Positions 33,500 to 44,390 of a stretch of DNA of 64,000 nucleotides are shown one piece after another. Position 1 is the first letter of the stretch; every line of letters starts with the position of its first letter. Position numbers and translations under genes: made by a program. The notes under the pieces are model-generated. The model saw only the letters and a list, made by a program, of their open reading frames with translations, did no database searches and was not told where the DNA came from. The stretch is from Romanomermis culicivorax (taxonomy: Eukaryota > Nematoda > Enoplea > Mermithida > Mermithidae): assembly GCA_963922205.1 (NCBI GenBank), contig CAWUHX010000346.1, forward strand, positions 186,001 to 250,000, given 5' to 3'.

Positions 33500-34240
33500 T
33501 CTAGGTATCGGCCTTTCTCTAGCGTGACTGGAGAGGTTCCAGGCGGAGGTCGAGGGCAACCTGACCCGTGCAAGGTCGACAGATGACGACTTGCCCGTCT
33601 AGAAGAGGCCCGGGATCCCCTGGTTGACCCACGTGATGAGGCAACTGAGGAGGCCCGTGAGTGTGGCCGAGAGATGGACGAAGCCGTGGACTGCGATCGT
33701 GATCCCGACCTGTGTGAGCTTCGTGAGAGAGCATGGGTGTTCTCCCACCAGGGGTCGATCTGGTCAATCTCCGGCGTGGTCAGCAGGAGGGGTAATTCTA
33801 TCGCGTCCAGCCGACAAACATTACGTTGGTAGTCAAACATAATGTTCTTGAACTGTTCTAAGAAGTCCAGTCCGAGTATAAGGTCAACAGGTGCCCAGAA
33901 GGGAGACGTAGTCTTGCACACATGGAGATGTATATCGATCCATGTGTTCGGCTGGCGGTTTCCGGGCAACATGATTTCATATGGTCCCGAGAGGATGGTA
34001 TGAACGGCTTTACCATTGATGCTCATCAATGGGTTAAAGTCGTGATGTTGCTGGAACGCCATGACCGCCTTCCGACTTTCTTTAGCCAAGGCCTTATGAA
34101 GGTGTTGGCTAATGATAGTGCGGGGGCAACCCGTGTCAAGGAAAGCAGGAGTTTCCTTAGTGTCCAGCAGCACGACGAAACACGGTGTGATTCGGTCAAG
34201 CTGGGAGGGCACATCGTTTTGCACGTAGTGAAAACCGATC
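33500..34240 (-). CDS. E2 first aspartic protease-like domain (PR1) and Ser/Arg-rich linker
   Basis: Directly after the env membrane segment, in the same frame. PETPAFLDTGCPRTIIS-type active site (FLDTGCPRTIIS near 34112-34147), a flap-like region around MSINGKAVHTILSGPYEIML, and VDLILGLDFLEQF (near 33850-33890): a complete retropepsin-like arrangement. A linker with repeated Ser/Arg dipeptides follows (33580-33740; SRASSVASSRGSTRGSRASS), then acidic/proline-rich sequence before PR2. E3 keeps PR1 but with Cys replaced by Phe after the DTG. E1 lacks it. Whether PR1 is an active enzyme is unknown. Confidence 0.75.
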
Positions 34241-36072
34241 CAGCATTGGACTTTGCGGTAGAGACCCAATGGGGAGAAATGGCTAACAAACCTGACCTGT
34301 TTGCTCCGCAGACGGTAGCTGAGATAATAAGATACACCAAGATAGGCAAGGTATCCGACACCGATCAGCACGGTCAGGGTAATTAGGATGTTAAAGATCA
34401 ACTGGACCTGCCCGCTCAGGACAGCATGCAAGCCCTGGGCGAGGGTGTGTTGTTGACCCGTAATAACATGGTTTGCTGCCAAACCGACACCTTCCAGAGA
34501 GGCCTTGATGTCGGTTCCTACCCCTGCAAAGGCCTGGTAAATGGCGTCTGGTTGCAGGGATAGACCAGCGGTAAAGTTTACCAGCCGGTTAAGTACCGCT
34601 TCAATTTGCTCAGTCTTGTAAACGTACTGTTTAAAGAAGGCAAAGTTTGAAGGGGTCATCGCCAACTGGTCATGGAAGAGCGCTGGTGCCTCAAAGTGAG
34701 TGATGTTGAAACGCTGCTTCCAGAAGAGTTCCAGTGGGATGTGGCTCACATGGACCGCGCCAGACTCAGTAAACCAGCCCGAGCGATTTCGGAAAATCCC
34801 GGTAAAGTGGTGATGACACGGCACAATTGGGCTAGATTTAATGAGATCCGGACCACCGGGGGTGGCGAAGTAGATGGTGCCGCCAACCTGTACAGGTAAG
34901 TACTTGTAGCAAACGTTCCCCACCCGGTACGAGTGGTAAACGTAGGTGGCGTTGACCTTCTGACACGGCCATATTGTCAGCGCATCGCCTGTGAATTCCC
35001 CCGTCAAGTCATTCCTCTGGAGGAATGCCCGGGCACCCAGGGTGGGGTCGAAGCGAAGCAACTGCCAAGTCAGATCAAGATAGCGTTGAGCGTGAGAGCA
35101 AAGCTCAAGCCACGTGAACCGGAAACCGTTAATTTCCGACTCCTTGATCTGCTGAGCCAGATAGTTCAGTTTGGCATTGACAGGATCGGGACGGCTGTCC
35201 TTTGCCGTTCTGAACAAGTTTTGGGTCAAATTATATTTCCCGTGGATGCGAAGGAGAAGACCCTGATCCGTCCGGACTGTGGTGGAACGTAGTTCTGGGC
35301 ACAGTTGGAAGACGCGGGAGTTTCCCGGGATCTTGAGGGCAACCTGTAGATCATCGATGATGACGTGGTTCCCTGACATGGAGGCAGTGTAATTTCCCTT
35401 GGGGTGATAATGACACCACGCCGTGAAGTTTTGTGCAGGCCAGACAATGACCCCGTCGAGAGTAGTGCACTGGCCTGCAGTGGGACTGCATCCACCTACA
35501 TCGCCTAAGGTGCTTAGGGCCGTAGTGCCGTCCCACGAAGCGACTTGTCCCTCCTCGATGAAGAGGTTAGTCACTGTCTTGCAGACGTCGCTGCAGCACC
35601 ATTCGTACATCACTTCCAATGTTTGGTTTGTGCTATAAAAGCCAGGGCGAATGCTGACAAGTTTTTGTGAACCAAACATCTTAGTGCGATGTGCTAGCGT
35701 GCATGCCGCAGGCGCTAAGTGCTGAGTGGTGATGACGTCTGCAGTGATGCCCCTAGAGCCGAAGAAACCAGTGTTGGTGCAGACTTTGCGGGAGCGCAAT
35801 GTGCATTTCCACGCTGTGGCTGTAATCGGGTCTGAGCTAGGGACATACACCGTAATGTTCATGCGCCGCGGGCTCCATGAAGATTGCAGTGGTTTACACT
35901 CTACACGCTGGGGTAACTCAAGTGGATGTCCGCTTCTTGAGAGACCGCAAAATTGATACTGAGCCGCCGGTGCTGACAAACTCACCCCTAGAAACAGTGA
36001 TGCTACCAAGGTCAATTTTATTGTCAAAAACAACTGTACAAACGTAATTTGTAAGTGTTCACTCAATTTCAC
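34240..36072 (-). CDS. E2 envelope-like glycoprotein, in frame between gag linker and protease
   Basis: About 600 codons of the long frame. N-terminal hydrophobic stretch ([21 protein letters not shown], about 35985-36055) ends in LSAPAAQ, like a signal peptide with cleavage site. Ectodomain is Cys-rich with many N-x-S/T sites. Blocks shared with E1 and E3 are [39 protein letters not shown] and DGVIVW; then [40 protein letters not shown] and [20 protein letters not shown]. The membrane span is [20 protein letters not shown] (near 34320-34400), followed by a basic residue and PR1. No ATG lies near the signal segment, so it is probably made from the polyprotein, by frameshifting, or from a spliced RNA. 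Class of fusion protein not identified. Confidence 0.75.
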
Positions 36073-36094
36073 AAATCTGGCCTGAGGGGCAGTG

Positions 36095-36841
36095 TCAGAT
36101 TTCTTCTTCGTCGCTGTCGGACGAGATTGGCTCCTGGCCGGGGAAATCGAGGACCAATCCACCGCACGGGTGGATTTCCCGGAGGATACCGATTTTTGGC
36201 GACCGTGGGGCGACTGCCGTTGGGAACGGAGATTCCTCAACGATGCTGACATCTTCGTTAACTGGACGTAAGGTCTCGTCGACGGCCATGTGTTCGACGA
36301 CGGGCGACTTGGTCGCAGCGGTCGGAGATGTCTCTTGGGCTGGCGCCGGCGATTTGGCTTGGGCTGTTGCCGACGATGTATTTTGGGCTGTTGCCGGCGG
36401 TGTAGGATCATTTGTGGGTTCCTTGGCCGGGGGCGAGGAAGCAGTAATGTCCATTTTTGTTGGCGATGTCGCGGCAACAGGTGGTGCTGCTGTCGGTGAT
36501 GTAGCGGCGACAGCAGGCAGGAGGATCCGACTGGCCTGTTCGACTGCTCGGCGGACGGCATCGACTGAAGGCGAGGATGGCTCCCCGTCCAATAAGAACT
36601 TCTCGACGGGCGAGATTGTGACAGTCCCATTGGCAATGAACTCGAGTGCCCATCGGGAGACGTCGGGTCGTAAGAGTCGCATTGAGACGGGTGCTGCAAG
36701 AACGACGTCGGCGGCCGTGAGCGCTTCGACATGCGATGGCTCGTTGAGCAGAGTCCACGGCAAATGCGGGTATTTCTTGGCCAGGTCAACTGACCAGATG
36801 GCCAACATCGCGTCTTGGATGGGCGATGGCACTGTGAACAA
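36095..36841 (-). CDS. E2 alternative-frame ORF between gag and env
   Basis: A 248-codon frame, -1 relative to gag and starting from a TTG. It overlaps the long frame, which here reads as an unlikely run rich in Arg, Gln, His and Pro. This frame looks like real protein: a folded-looking start ([40 protein letters not shown]), then Ala/Pro/Thr-rich repeats, then an acidic tail [12 protein letters not shown] ending in TGA at 36095-36097, 22 bases before the env signal region in the other frame. So coding may pass gag to this frame to env by two shifts, or this is a separate overlapping product. No slippery heptamer was recognised. Confidence 0.5.
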   Translation of the reverse strand: MFTVPSPIQDAMLAIWSVDLAKKYPHLPWTLLNEPSHVEALTAADVVLAAPVSMRLLRPDVSRWALEFIANGTVTISPVEKFLLDGEPSSPSVDAVRRAVEQASRILLPAVAATSPTAAPPVAATSPTKMDITASSPPAKEPTNDPTPPATAQNTSSATAQAKSPAPAQETSPTAATKSPVVEHMAVDETLRPVNEDVSIVEESPFPTAVAPRSPKIGILREIHPCGGLVLDFPGQEPISSDSDEEEI

Positions 36842-36849
36842 GAAATCGA

Positions 36850-38616
36850 TAGAGTCGTGGACTGAGATAGATTTCTAGTTCCTACTCTAGGATCACCTGA
36901 AGAAGAAGGTAGTATACCTGACAAATTCATGGGCTCGACCTGGTCGAGGACTTCCGTAGCTGAATCCGTGGGGATCGAAGGCGGTGGTCCTGGAGGGACG
37001 ATGCGGGCCGGTGGCGCCGAAGACGTCGTGTTCGCGGCTGGAGCTGGCTCGGCAGTCTTAATTTTTGGAATGCGATACGATGCGAGGATGTTAGCGTGGC
37101 CAACAAACTGCGGTGTCGTCGAGGGGTCCAGAGTGACCGGCATCGCATACTTTGGTGGTGGTGGTGGCAGTGGTATGTCCGATACATTTATCGGTACGGG
37201 TACCTGGGCTGCTTGGACCACTGAAAATCCAATACTGATTACGCAGACAGGATAACACTGTTGTGAAGAATCTGTCAGGTGTTCAGCAAGTGCCTCATCA
37301 TCGAGGTCAAGAGGATCTCGATGAGGAGGGCCATCAGTAGCCCTGACGGCGTTGTTGCGACGTATGGGCTGCCGATATTGGTTTCCCATCCCGTTAGGAG
37401 GGTAATAACCACTTCTCTGATGATACACATTTGTCCCCTGGGAAGAATAACCAGTATCTTGGTAGACATTCTCACCCGTGTTTGCCGGATTGCGCTGCAG
37501 ACAGGCAGTTGATCGGTGCACTCGCACTTGACGACAATGAGGGCATGGCCTATCACATCAGTCCGTGGGGTGGGCACGTGTATGGCAAAAATAACAGCGA
37601 CCACCGTTAGCGGCGTTGTTACCGGGAGTGGCACCGGTGGGACGCTGGGCCCGGCAGTCAGCGTCGCTATGTGTACACAGTCCGTGGAAGGAGCACGTTT
37701 GAAGGTGTGCTCCCGACGAGCGTCGCCCGGCGGACTGATTTGGTGTCGACGGCTGTGGAGGCGGCGTCTGTTGGATTGGCGCTGGTGCACGTTGCTGGGC
37801 CGTGAGCCTGGCCATTTCCTGTTTCAAGCGGCGAACCTCGTCGGCGGAGGATGACGACGTTGGAGCGTTGCTCTGACGACCGTTTGCGCTTCTGTTAGGC
37901 ATATCGGGATTATATCCGGCGTGTTTAGGTTCTGAAGAGAAAACGGCGTTAGATGGAGCAGTGTACCGGATCTCGTCCCGAAAGATTTGGGATTCTGCGT
38001 AACAGGCTGCCTTGAGTGTCTCTTCAAGAGTCGTAAACTCCCTAAACTTGATACTATCTCGGAGGACCGGCTTCAGTCCTCACAGGAAGATAGGTTTGAT
38101 GATAGAATCTCGGACATCCGTCGCGAGATCTGGATACGCTACCCTGGATAGTCTCTTGAGGTGCTCAAGGTAGACTATCGCAGACTCTGTCGGCTTCTGC
38201 AGTCGATCTTGGATCAGCTGCTGATGCAGATCAGAGTCGCGCCCTACCGGAAAATCTCTCCGTAGAAAAGCCGTAAACTATTCGTAGCGGGTAGGTATTG
38301 GAGTGCTGCTGCTAAAGTCCCGGTAGGAGGCAAGAGCAGGATTCGTGAGGCATGACTCCAGAAAGGCGATTTTATACGCATGATCGGTTTCGCTTACACC
38401 CTGGAGTGTAAAGAAACGAGTAAGATGCGACATAAAATCGGTGATAGACTCACCAAAAGCACCGGAGAAGGTGGGAGGGGCCATAAAGCTGGACACGGGA
38501 GGGTGCCTCCGACCATTCATGGCCTCTAACTTTTGGTTGAGGGGTCCAAGAGCATTCTCAAATGCTGCTTGGACCTTGTTCTCGATCTGTAAAGGGAGAT
38601 CAGCTTCCGACTTCAT
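36850..38616 (-). pseudogene. E2 gag (capsid, zinc knuckles, Pro-rich linker), three stops
   Basis: Same frame as the 2676-codon ORF. Begins MKSEADLPLQIENKVQAAFE, with capsid-like sequence (FMAPPTFSGAFGESITDFMS, FTLQGVSETDHAYKIAFLES). A Ser/Gln-rich region and zinc-knuckle region follow (CYFCHTRAHPTD, then CPHCRQVRVHRSTAC), then a proline-rich linker (DIPLPPPPPKYAMP). In-frame stops: TAG 38278-38280, TGA 38080-38082, TGA 37558-37560. The last falls inside the CX2CX4HX4C knuckle, just before its final Cys. The sequence remains recognisable as gag on both sides of every stop. The gag of E1 aligns position by position in the knuckles. Confidence 0.75.
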
Positions 38617-38766
38617 GTCCGAGGGTTCGTTTTCCCGTAAGGTGGTTAGAACAGACGTCCTTGCCCGTGAAGCAATTAAGTCAAATTGGATAGAGAGCGG
38701 CTCACTGGTCTGTACAGGCTGGGTACTGAGACGGCAGGAACGACGGGGTGTCTCTATTGTGTAAAA

Positions 38767-41700
38767 TGAAAGTGAGTACTACTTTTGAATTCGCGGCGGA
38801 AGAGCACGTGAATTCGGGAAACGCGTGCACGACGGCGTTTGTGACGTAAACTTGATTTAGCTTAAGACTAGCGACCACGAAAAGGGAGCTAGAATGGAAT
38901 AGGATTATAAGATGTAAGATCAGAATACATCAGGGTGACGCAGAAGGGAATTTATCTGGTCGCCCGTGATGGACAGAGGCATGGCCTGAGGTATGGGGGA
39001 ATCGATCCCGACCAAAAATGTAGAGTTGGGGCCTGGACCCGGCAATTATAATAGCTGAAGTGGACAGAAGATCAGATATAAAAGGAGAGAAGAGGCGGTT
39101 TTTCCTGCCGAAAAATAAGATGACGGATGAACCCGCTCAGGAGGGATTTTTCCTGGAGGTTCGACCGCTGTACTAGTTTACAAACTTTGGGGCGAGGCGG
39201 ACTCGTAGCCGGCAAGATCCTACTCACCAGGAGTAGCGCATAAAGTGGCATAAAGTGAAAAAGATGGGGACAACTGAAGGTGAACTTTAGAGGGAGCAAT
39301 AAATAGGGTCAAAACTAATTTACAAACCCAGTTACACAAAGGGGTCGCGCAGTTACGCAATGGGCCTCACTCGCCAGGAGCGATTGCGATCTCTGCATAG
39401 TGAGATGGAATATACAGGAGGTTCCGTGTTGGACGACATTCGCAGGTAACTTACAGCCGTGTCCGAAACGGGAGCCCGCATTCTGAACAGAACGGACACT
39501 CTCCAGGAGTATTATATACAGCTGGTGGCCGGGTTTGCCGATCACTGAGATGAAGTGAGGTTCGCAGGTCACACAGTAGAAGAGAGAAGGAGCACGGGTA
39601 CCAAGGGTGCTATTCTGACACACTCAGTCAGTTAAAATGAATTACTCTGGATGTTTTGAGGGCGCACCCGAAAACATCTAAGGGATCACGGGTACAAGGT
39701 GTCCCTGGTTGAATATGAGTGTAAAATAACTGAGGCGGACGCAGTTATGTATCGAGGCGTACTCAATACCTTCGCTGAGGCGGACTCAACGGTGCCTATT
39801 ATTTTACATGACTAACAGGGGTGGACCGCGGAGGCGGACTCTGGGTCAGTGGCGACTCTAGTGCGGGCATCGTTAAGCCAGTTAACAAAGGCGTTCGAGT
39901 GAATGAAATGTGACAGGGGGTCCTATACACTCTAGGCCCAACCGGAGGCTGTGCCCCGGTCCCTTAAGAACCACTACGGCGGGGACACTAAAGAAGATCT
40001 ATGTATGACAGCTCGATGAGATGAAAGAGAATGAGTGAATTTAGATAGGAAATTTACAAGAAGGCTGCTGAACCCTTGCGGATGTCAGACACAGGCAGTA
40101 CCGACTGCAAGTGCCTGCTGTCTGCACGAGTCAAGCAACCAACCCAGCTGAGGCCGAGTGTAACTCGTTCAAACCTGCAGTTAAAGCTTGAAGCAGTCAC
40201 GTGCTGATCAACAGTGCCGCTACCCAGGCGGACAACCTGATCAGTACGCAGACTAGAGAGCATCTCAGGTGGTGTATGTATGTGGACTGATGTTTCCCAG
40301 GCATCAGTCCCCAGACACACACGAACCCTTTGACAAGAGAGGTAGGTGATAGGACCATGCGCCAGCGACCACCTACAACTCAAGTGGAATACTCATAGGG
40401 CTGACAGTAACCTGGTGCTGACGTCAAAAGGTAGGGGTATGAACCAACACATGACCTTGGTGCTGACTGCAGGTGCCTGGGATAAGAGTATTCAAGTATC
40501 ATGTTGCAGTTGCAGACGCCAGGGGTGAGTGCCTAAGGCCAGCAAAACCCCTGCAGTAGCACGTAATGTTACCGTTGCAGACGTCAGAAATAGGATCATG
40601 TAATCTCAATTCCTGCTGCGAGAACATGATACATTGTCACTGCTGACGTCAGCAATAGGGCCCTGAAGCCAACTATCAGTATACAGCAACACGTGATGGT
40701 GCCGTTGCTGACGTCAAAAGGTGGAGCCGAGGGTCTGATACCTTAAGTCAATGACATGAGATGCAGTTGTTAGAGACGTCAGATGTGGCACCCATAAGAC
40801 CTGCACATCTTTGAATAGTGACACGGTGCGTCACCATTGCTGACGTCACAGATGGGGTGCAGAGAACCAGCCGAACCTGTTGCAACAACGTACGCTTCAG
40901 CTGTTGCAGACGTCAGAAGTCATTACTGCAGGAGTATTAACTTAAAACAGCAACACGTAATGTCACCGTTGCTGACGTCAGGAGTAGAACCCGGAGGGCT
41001 ACCCACCCCTTAAAGCAACAGCAAGTGAAGTGGCTGTTGCAGACGTCAGTGGTTGCATCCGTGAGGCTGAACCACACAACAACAACAACCCGTAACGTTG
41101 TTGTTGCTGACGTCAAAGAGCATGACCCGTAAAGTCTATGGTCTAGATGCAACAACCCGAGAATGGAAGAGAGCAGACCTTACAGTAAGTAGAAATGAGA
41201 AAGAGAGAGAAACTTACGTAAGGGTGTCATACTGTAGCGGTGGCATCAGAAAACAGAAAAAAAATTTTTTTTTTTTTTTTTTTTTTTTTTCGACGCTGCT
41301 CAGATGACCGAGAAAAAGAAATGGAAAGAAAAATAACCAAAACGGGGAATAGGAGATTTGGACATACGCGTGTTAAATGTGTAAACAGTAGGTGTAAAAT
41401 TTTTTTGGGGCCGGAAAAGTGAGCAATTCCGACAGTTTCCGCCGACATACAAAAATACTGTACACAGTTAACAGATCGCAGCCACGTATGACTTCCAGAA
41501 TCATACGTGGAGGGTGTACGGTATCATGGGGTCATGGACCACTGACAGTCAGGAGAGGCCGTCAACCCCTACCGCTGTGATACCAGTACCCGCGTATGGG
41601 TATACTGTAGTTACAGTACGGGAATGGACACAGGCGTACTGTAACGGCACACACCCTGAGGGTTACAGTATACCACCAAAAGGAGAAAGGGGGGAAAATA

Positions 41701-42315
41701 AATGGAAAATAAACAAATAAGGTAGTTTACAACACAGATTAGGTATGCAGAATATACAGGATTAATCAGAGGAGAAATACAGAATACTCGATATATAACT
41801 CAACTCTGGGGCAAATAACTCGGCTCTGGGGATAAATAACTCGACTCTGCGGGAATTTATTACTCATAGGGGTACTACACACGCATGAGATAATTATTTA
41901 CACATATATATATCACATTTAGATCACTCGTAAGGGCAAGTCCCGTCTTACAGTAATTAAACTCGATGTTAAGGAATAAATTCCCGACCTACAGTAATAA
42001 CTCTCGGTGGCACGGGAAAAATTCCGACTTACAGTAATAATACTCGACCTAAGGGGAAGTTTCCGACCTACAGTAGCGGTAATTCGAAATAAGGGACATA
42101 CCCGACCCATCAGGCAGTAAACCCGAATTTGGGGGGGGGGGATCTCCGACTTATTGGATGGCTAGTACCCGATTTTAAGGGGGCTTGTCGGACTTAAAAT
42201 GGGAATTGACCCGACCTGGGGGTAGTTCCGGCCCAAGGGTGAAGTTTTTGCACTTAAGGGCGAGTGCCAGACTTAAGGTCGATTTTCCAGCCTCGCCATG
42301 TCACATTTTACGCCA
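38767..42315 (-). other. E2 5' leader, repeat-rich
   Basis: A 3.5 kb untranslated leader between the 5' LTR and gag. Contents: scattered GAGGCGGAC motifs (for example near 39193, 39733, 39775, 39830), the CRE-like tandem array (40419-41115), a run of ~22 T (41269-41290), ~27-bp repeats of AATAACTCGGCTCTGGGG type (41795-41860), and ~38-bp repeats built on CCGACCTACAGTAATAA (41945-42095). On the - strand, TGGCG abuts the LTR end (42311-42315) and may start the primer-binding site, although I could not match a tRNA. No coding region recognised. Confidence 0.6.
40419..41115. promoter_or_regulatory. Tandem array of CRE-like TGACGTCA sites in the E2 leader
   Basis: TGACGTCA or AGACGTCA at 40419, 40579, 40644, 40709, 40774, 40841, 40908, 40973, 41041 and 41108, plus a degenerate AGACGCCA at 40513. 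From 40513 on, spacing is 65-68 bp. Each site is usually preceded by GTTGC, with ACACGTAATG-type sequence upstream. TGACGTCA is the palindromic site of ATF/CREB bZIP factors. The arrangement recalls the repeated Su(Hw) sites in the leader of Drosophila gypsy, but with a different site. Confidence 0.8.
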
Positions 42316-43734
42316 TGTCACGTGTATGACATGTGGATTTGGGAGAGCTGGGGAGGTTTGGGTATCTCATCAGGTAATACCGTGTTTTAGACGTCACATT
42401 GATGGTGAACCATATCAGATTGATCCTATTACAGTGAGTAATAGGCTGTGACTCCTGATGGATACTGGCATTTTCCCCAGGCTTCCCTGGTTGGCGTTGG
42501 GGCCTAACCTGGCGAATGGTGGCTATAGAGAGGTCTATAGTTGGTTCTCTGGTATTGTCCTTGGGGTCTTGCTGTAGGGTAATGGACAACGCTGCCAGGC
42601 TAGGTGCGACAATCCCCGAGTCCTACTCAGTGAGAGTGGGGACAGGGTCACCCGTAAAATGACCTAATTTGTGGGACCCGGTTATGAACCATACAGCCCC
42701 TGTTAGCCCGAACCTGAGAGGTGGAAGCCCTACTTATCTGTGGACTTGGGGAAACCGACTTAGGAAGGATTTCCCAACAAATACCCCACAAATAACAATA
42801 ATCCCCTGAGAAGACTCACCTAGTCCTGTTTCTCAAGCGATTCGACGCGACGGGCGGCAAGTCCCTGGATGCTTTCGGTCTTCTGGCACTTGGAGCGGGG
42901 ATGCGATCCTCAAAACGTCCTAGCGGCGAGCGGTGGCGAGCGGCGGCGAGCGGGAGGCGATGCTCCAACGTTTTCTTCACGAACCGGGGGCGGTCGGACA
43001 CCTGGCACTGGTGGGCAGTGGGGTACTGTAGGCGGTAAGTGGCGGACGCAGTGAACAAGGGTAAATTTATGCAAATTTATTGGTAATAAGGCGGCGGACG
43101 CACAGGTGTACAATAAAAATATGCAAATTCAACGAAGGGCGGCGGACGCGGAGTTACAACCGGACGAAAGCTTGGTGAACCCAAGAATGAGCGAAAAACT
43201 AAAGAAACATGTCCTTTTAAGGACATGTTTGGCTACAGCTGCAGCTTGGGCGGAGTTTCTCGGCGCTCAAGCTAACTTCTGCAGCTAGACGCGATGCAGA
43301 AGATGCCTATGAGCACATAGACATTTTTTCGTTCACATGCGTTTAGCACTGAGGCCGACTGCAGTGCCTATGCTAAGCATATGAACGTCTTTAGCTAAAA
43401 CTTCTTAGCTAGTCGTTTTTGCGTAACAAAAACGACGCTAATTTTGATGATAAGAGGTGCGTGAGCGCACCAAAAATAGCCATGTGCTCGTAGAGCACGA
43501 CTGGCGGAAGTTTTTAGCTAAAGGGCCTACTGTAGCCCGCGTTTGTAAAGAAATAAAAATACAACAAAACGAAACATAGAAATGCATGAAAAATACAAAA
43601 ACGAACGTAAAAATGCATGTGTAAAAAATGAAATAAACGAAAGCATGATCGAGTAATAAACGAAATATGAAAAATAACAAAATGTCGGCATGATCAGGAT
43701 CACGTGACGTTGGAGAATTGAGCGGCACGTGACA
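42316..43734 (-). repeat. E2 5' LTR
   Basis: A 1419-bp copy of 27574-28978 with TGTCACGTG...CACGTGACA ends. On the coding strand it is upstream and should contain the promoter. The GTCGTTTTTG/CAAAAACGAC hairpin is at 43412-43436. Followed by ATACAC; TACA at 43736-43739 may be the target duplication if the true end includes one more base. Confidence 0.92.
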
Positions 43735-44390
43735 ATACACAAAAGTCAACGCGTGTCTATGCCCTTTGTGACTGGGTATAACCGGATTTTTCTACTTCAT
43801 TCCTCTTTTCTGCAATCTCAAAATTGCTTTTTTATCCATTGTGATTGATGACATGGTCACTATTGGTCAGTATTTAGTCTTGAAGAGTAGATTTTCTTTC
43901 CATTATCCTTTGACCCCTGACAGTACGTTGTTCTCCTCTCTTTGTGCATTTTGCGTGTACGCATTTTTCCTAATGTAATCATACTTTCGTACTGCAATAT
44001 CGAGATTCTGTGCCTTTTATTCGTGTTTCAGCCTTCTGAACAATGGCATCTATAGAAAAACCCTTGTCCAATTTCTACCAGTGTTGCTGAACTGAGTGAC
44101 CAGCTCTCCCTGGAAGTAAGCCTGGAGCCGGTTACAGGGCAGTTCGCACATCCATTTTTCTTTCTATTAGACCTGAACAAATTTAATAAAAAATTGACCA
44201 AAAAATAGGGCTTAGCTCGGGTAACCCACATTTGCTAGGTTCATAATTGTGCTCCAAATATATTTTCTTAAGTCGAAAAATTGAAAATTAATTTAAATTT
44301 AGTTTAAAAATTTGAATTTAAGCGAAAAATTTAATACTCGATCCATTATTGATCACTGTTTTCTATTCCAATTCGACAATATTTTCAAAC
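43735..44390. other. Upstream region of the defensin-like gene
   Basis: AT-rich with no open frame of note and no recognised repeat. It should contain the promoter of the gene starting at 44391. I could not fix a TATA box or transcription start. Confidence 0.4.

Larger units (their letters stand above)
27574..43734 (-). mobile_element. E2: 16 kb Ty3/gypsy-class LTR retroelement with gag-env-pro-pol order
   Basis: Coded on the - strand. 5' LTR 42316-43734, long leader to about 38767 (with a tandem CRE-like array), gag from about 38616, Pro-rich linker, envelope-like glycoprotein, two aspartic-protease-like domains, RT, RNase H, integrase to 29497, then ~520 bp of untranslated sequence and the 3' LTR 27574-28978. 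LTR termini are TGTCACGTG...CACGTGACA, a 9-bp perfect inverted repeat. Long open frame at 37527-29497 (2676 codons) spans the end of gag to the end of integrase. It has three in-frame stops upstream in gag (38278-38280, 38080-38082, 37558-37560). The LTRs differ by only a few percent, with size 1405 and 1419 bp. Catalytic motifs of RT, RNase H and integrase are intact, so this is the best-preserved of the three copies. Confidence 0.92.

Noticed and set aside
35226..36878. Open frames on the + strand opposite E2 env and gag
   Set aside because: Complementary shadows of GC-rich coding sequence.
29497..37527. Single 2676-residue natural polyprotein
   Set aside because: The stretch at about 36100-36850 reads as a shadow frame and gag upstream has stops, so I treat it as adjoining modules that share a frame, not as proof of one intact protein.
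37558..37560. Programmed UGA read-through in gag
   Set aside because: The TGA sits inside a zinc knuckle and the homologous E1 codon is sense, while the E1 TGA is elsewhere. Decay is simpler.
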